A stretch of DNA of 64,000 bases from Aphanomyces cochlioides (lineage: Eukaryota > Oomycota > Saprolegniomycetes > Saprolegniales > Verrucalvaceae). The translations under genes and the position numbers were made by a program. This document shows, one piece after another, positions 62,196 through 64,000 of the stretch. Where the stretch lies: NCBI GenBank assembly GCA_019828595.1, contig JAHQRK010000022.1:310001-374000 (forward strand). Reading direction: 5' to 3'. Positions within the stretch are counted from its first letter, which is position 1. The number at the start of each line of letters is the position of its first letter. The notes under the pieces are model-generated. The model was not told the origin of the DNA and did not search any database. It was given only the letters and a program-made list of their open reading frames with translations.

Positions 62196-62594
62196 TCAGG
62201 ACTCCATAAAACTTCATCCATAACTAACAAACGTTATCATGTTCTTACAAATATATACACTGTGTTGTTGTGGAATTGCCGTGACTTCCTGGATCAAGTC
62301 CAATTGCATCGTACCGATGAATTGGACGATAAATCCTCGAGATTAGCTAACCCCAAACTACGCACCTTATACTTAGATTCAACGTTACAGTATTACAAGA
62401 GGAAGAAGTAGGTGGTTGTCAACCAACGATGACCTCGATCTACTAATCGATCGCACAGATTGTGCAATCTGAACTTGGGTATATTCTGCTTAGATTCAAC
62501 CTCAGCATTAAAATGGGAGAAGCATATCGAACAGCGGCAAGCTATAAAATTATCAAAGAGTCTGCTTCTTGGAAACAGTCTTTTTGCCGTTCAC
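62196..62594. other. Downstream of Helitron, no recognisable gene
   Basis: Probably residual Helitron 3' DNA. TAACTAAC near 62221 contains CTAA but no hairpin precedes it. Confidence 0.35.
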
Positions 62595-62645
62595 ATAGAG
62601 ATCTTTCCCGTTGCGGCAACTTTGCGCAACGGGAAAGATCTCTAT
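62595..62645. repeat. Perfect 21-bp hairpin
   Basis: ATAGAGATCTTTCCCGTTGC plus G (62595-62615) is perfectly repeated in reverse at 62625-62645, around a 9-base loop GCAACTTTG. It is too long for a typical Helitron 3' hairpin. Confidence 0.9.
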
Positions 62646-62974
62646 ACCAGCAGTACAACCAGCTGCTGAAACTTCGGCATTTAAATTGACCTTCTTGACC
62701 GTGCTCCTAGAACCTCCACCCACCACATGCCACGCTCACATTGGACACAACCCTAGATTACCATCTAAGGTTCGCCTTTCTCCATCTAGATATACTATGT
62801 CTCCGACAGTAGTCGCCTTGAGCATCATCTAAGCGCATGGTCATCAGTGTCTTGGCGTCAAATGCGCCGTGAATAGGACTGGGTACCTCGAGCGTCTGTA
62901 TTATCACTGATAAGTCGTTCGTGTTATCTGTGCAAGAACTGGCATTTTTGCACATCAAAACAGGGAAACTATGG
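62646..62974. other. Intergenic, no recognisable gene
   Basis: Short frames only; nothing recognised. Confidence 0.35.
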
Positions 62975-63211
62975 AGGCCAATTCGAAGTAAAATAAGAAA
63001 GAAGTGAATAAGGAGTGCGAAGTAAATGCCATCTCCTTAGTTTCAAAATAATATGATCTCTGATTGGATAATTTATTTTTCTTTTGGTACGAGTCGACGG
63101 TTTTTTGGTCAGGACATGATTTATCTCCTGACGAAAAAAAATATTCGTCAGTCAACAGTAGCCAATCAGAATGCTCGGCGTTAACTTATTTTTTTACTTC
63201 GAACTGGGCCT
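62975..63211. mobile_element. Small foldback/MITE, about 237 bp
   Basis: The left end AGGCCAATTCGAAGTAAAAT pairs with the reversed right end AGGCCCAGTTCGAAGTAAAA; TIRs are about 24-27 bp with a short gap. An inner hairpin is also present (GTCAGGA...TCCTGAC, about 63109-63138). No coding sequence. Confidence 0.6.
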
Positions 63212-63358
63212 GAATCAAATTCAAAATTCATAGTATGGCTTCAAACGTTTCATGTGTGTGAGCAAATCTTTGTTATTTCCAAAGCAAAACGCTCCACCCA
63301 GGGGCGTAGCCCTGGCCTCACCCTAGTAACTAATTTCAGCTCAGGAATGTCCGTGCGG

Positions 63359-63849
63359 TTGAATGCCGTCGTGGCCAAAGTTGCGCGACGAACTTGTGCC
63401 CACGACGACATTGTACCGATGCAAGAAGGCCCCTCCATCTTTGTCCCAGCGGTATGACGCGCTTTCCCGTGGAATTTCTCAATGGAATGGCGTAGGGTAA
63501 AGCCATTAAGATCAATATCGCAGCGCTCAATCGGCATCCAAAGTATTGGACAAACCCGGATTTGTTCATTCCCGAGCGATTCCTCGACGGCACGCCGGCA
63601 TGGAGCGCAGATTTGGCGCTTCGGAACGGCAAATCCCATGCGTTCTACTACATTCCCTTCAGTAAGAACTGCATCGGTCAACGCTTTGGGCTCGTGGAAA
63701 TGCAAGTCATTGTCGCCACGATGATCGGTCAATTCGACTTTGCATTGACAAACCATGGCGATCTCCGTGCAAAATACAATGGCGTGACTGCATTTCCAGC
63801 ACATTTGGAAGTCTCAGTGCAGTTTGTCAAGGCGATTTACTCAGCATGA
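63359..63849 (+). pseudogene. P450 3' fragment, inverted copy of the gene at 41408
   Basis: It holds the last part of exon 4 (RLNAVVAKVARRTCAHDD..., to 63451), a 44-base intron and exon 5 (63496-63849). Exon 5 is identical in protein to the copy at 41408, including the shortened heme loop PFSKNCIG. It differs by keeping Arg where that copy has Gln (ExxR) and Pro for Thr in DDIVPMQ. All upstream exons are absent: the homology begins at 63359 in unrelated DNA. Confidence 0.9.
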
Positions 63850-64000
63850 TCGACCTGAAGCAGTGGACAAGCTCTCTTAGGATATTATTCAACTCGATCT
63901 GCGTCAATTGGACTTTTCAAAGCCTCATTTGTTGGGAAACTACTTGGCAAATGACACGTGGGCAGATACACGCATTGGTGCGATGGTCGCATTGTTGTAT
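63359..64000. repeat. IR3 right copy, running off the window
   Basis: Reverse complement of 41257-41898. The final bases already correspond to the neighbouring P450 pseudogene, so the duplication continues beyond 64000. Confidence 0.9.

Noticed and set aside
62196..62660. 21-bp hairpin as the Helitron 3' terminus
   Set aside because: The stem is too long, no CTRR lies 10-12 bases after it, and it is 400 bp beyond the helicase stop without supporting copies.
1..64000. rRNA, tRNA, CRISPR or bacterial operon features
   Set aside because: None seen; spliced P450 genes and eukaryotic transposons rule out a prokaryotic context. Divergent tRNAs could be missed without a covariance-model search.

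Overview
The window looks like nuclear DNA of an oomycete (stramenopile), most likely a repeat-rich member of the Saprolegniales such as an Aphanomyces-like species. This is inferred from secreted multi-domain elicitin-like proteins with GPI-type tails, a cluster of microsomal cytochrome P450 genes with five exons and introns of only about 40-50 bp, and a mixture of Ty3/gypsy, pogo/Tigger, Tc1-like and Helitron remnants. No rRNA, tRNA or CRISPR array was recognised.

Layout. 1-3.7 kb: decayed pogo-type transposase pieces and a 455-bp TIR element. 3.7-12.1 kb: two elicitin-like genes (3737-5026 minus; 9666-12131 plus) in the arms of an old, diverged inverted repeat (IR1) whose spacer holds a P450 pseudogene fragment. 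10.7-31.1 kb: a much younger inverted duplication (IR2). Its 9.86-kb arms are nearly identical and surround a 663-bp spacer that is another copy of the same P450 fragment. Each arm carries the 3' half of an eight-domain elicitin gene, a truncated elicitin pseudogene and one 6.5-kb Ty3/gypsy element; the two elements face each other tail to tail. 32-35 kb: a promoter-box-rich stretch and an elicitin pseudogene that has lost its start. 35.6-49.6 kb: the P450 cluster, with three apparently intact genes (37343-39084 plus; 44503-46197 minus; 47937-49621 minus), one nearly intact gene with unusual catalytic residues (41408-43138 minus) and several scrambled remnants. 49.7-63.2 kb: transposon territory, with a complete but broken pogo/Tigger element bounded by TA, an intact Tc1/IS630-like transposase, a TIR element carrying an unknown ORF, and a decayed Helitron with a 41-bp foldback in its Rep. 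63.36-64.0 kb: an inverted copy of the 3' end of the P450 gene at 41.4 kb, running off the window.

How it fits together. Two multigene families, secreted elicitin-like proteins and membrane P450s, appear to be multiplying and decaying through repeated inverted duplications with breakpoints inside coding sequence. One breakpoint (about 10691) has left an open chimeric elicitin gene. The elicitin copies share a conserved TATA-like box about 165-205 bp upstream of the start codon; two further boxes have no gene after them. The Ty3/gypsy elements carry an antisense coding region between pol and the 3' LTR, which is the least expected coding signal in the window.
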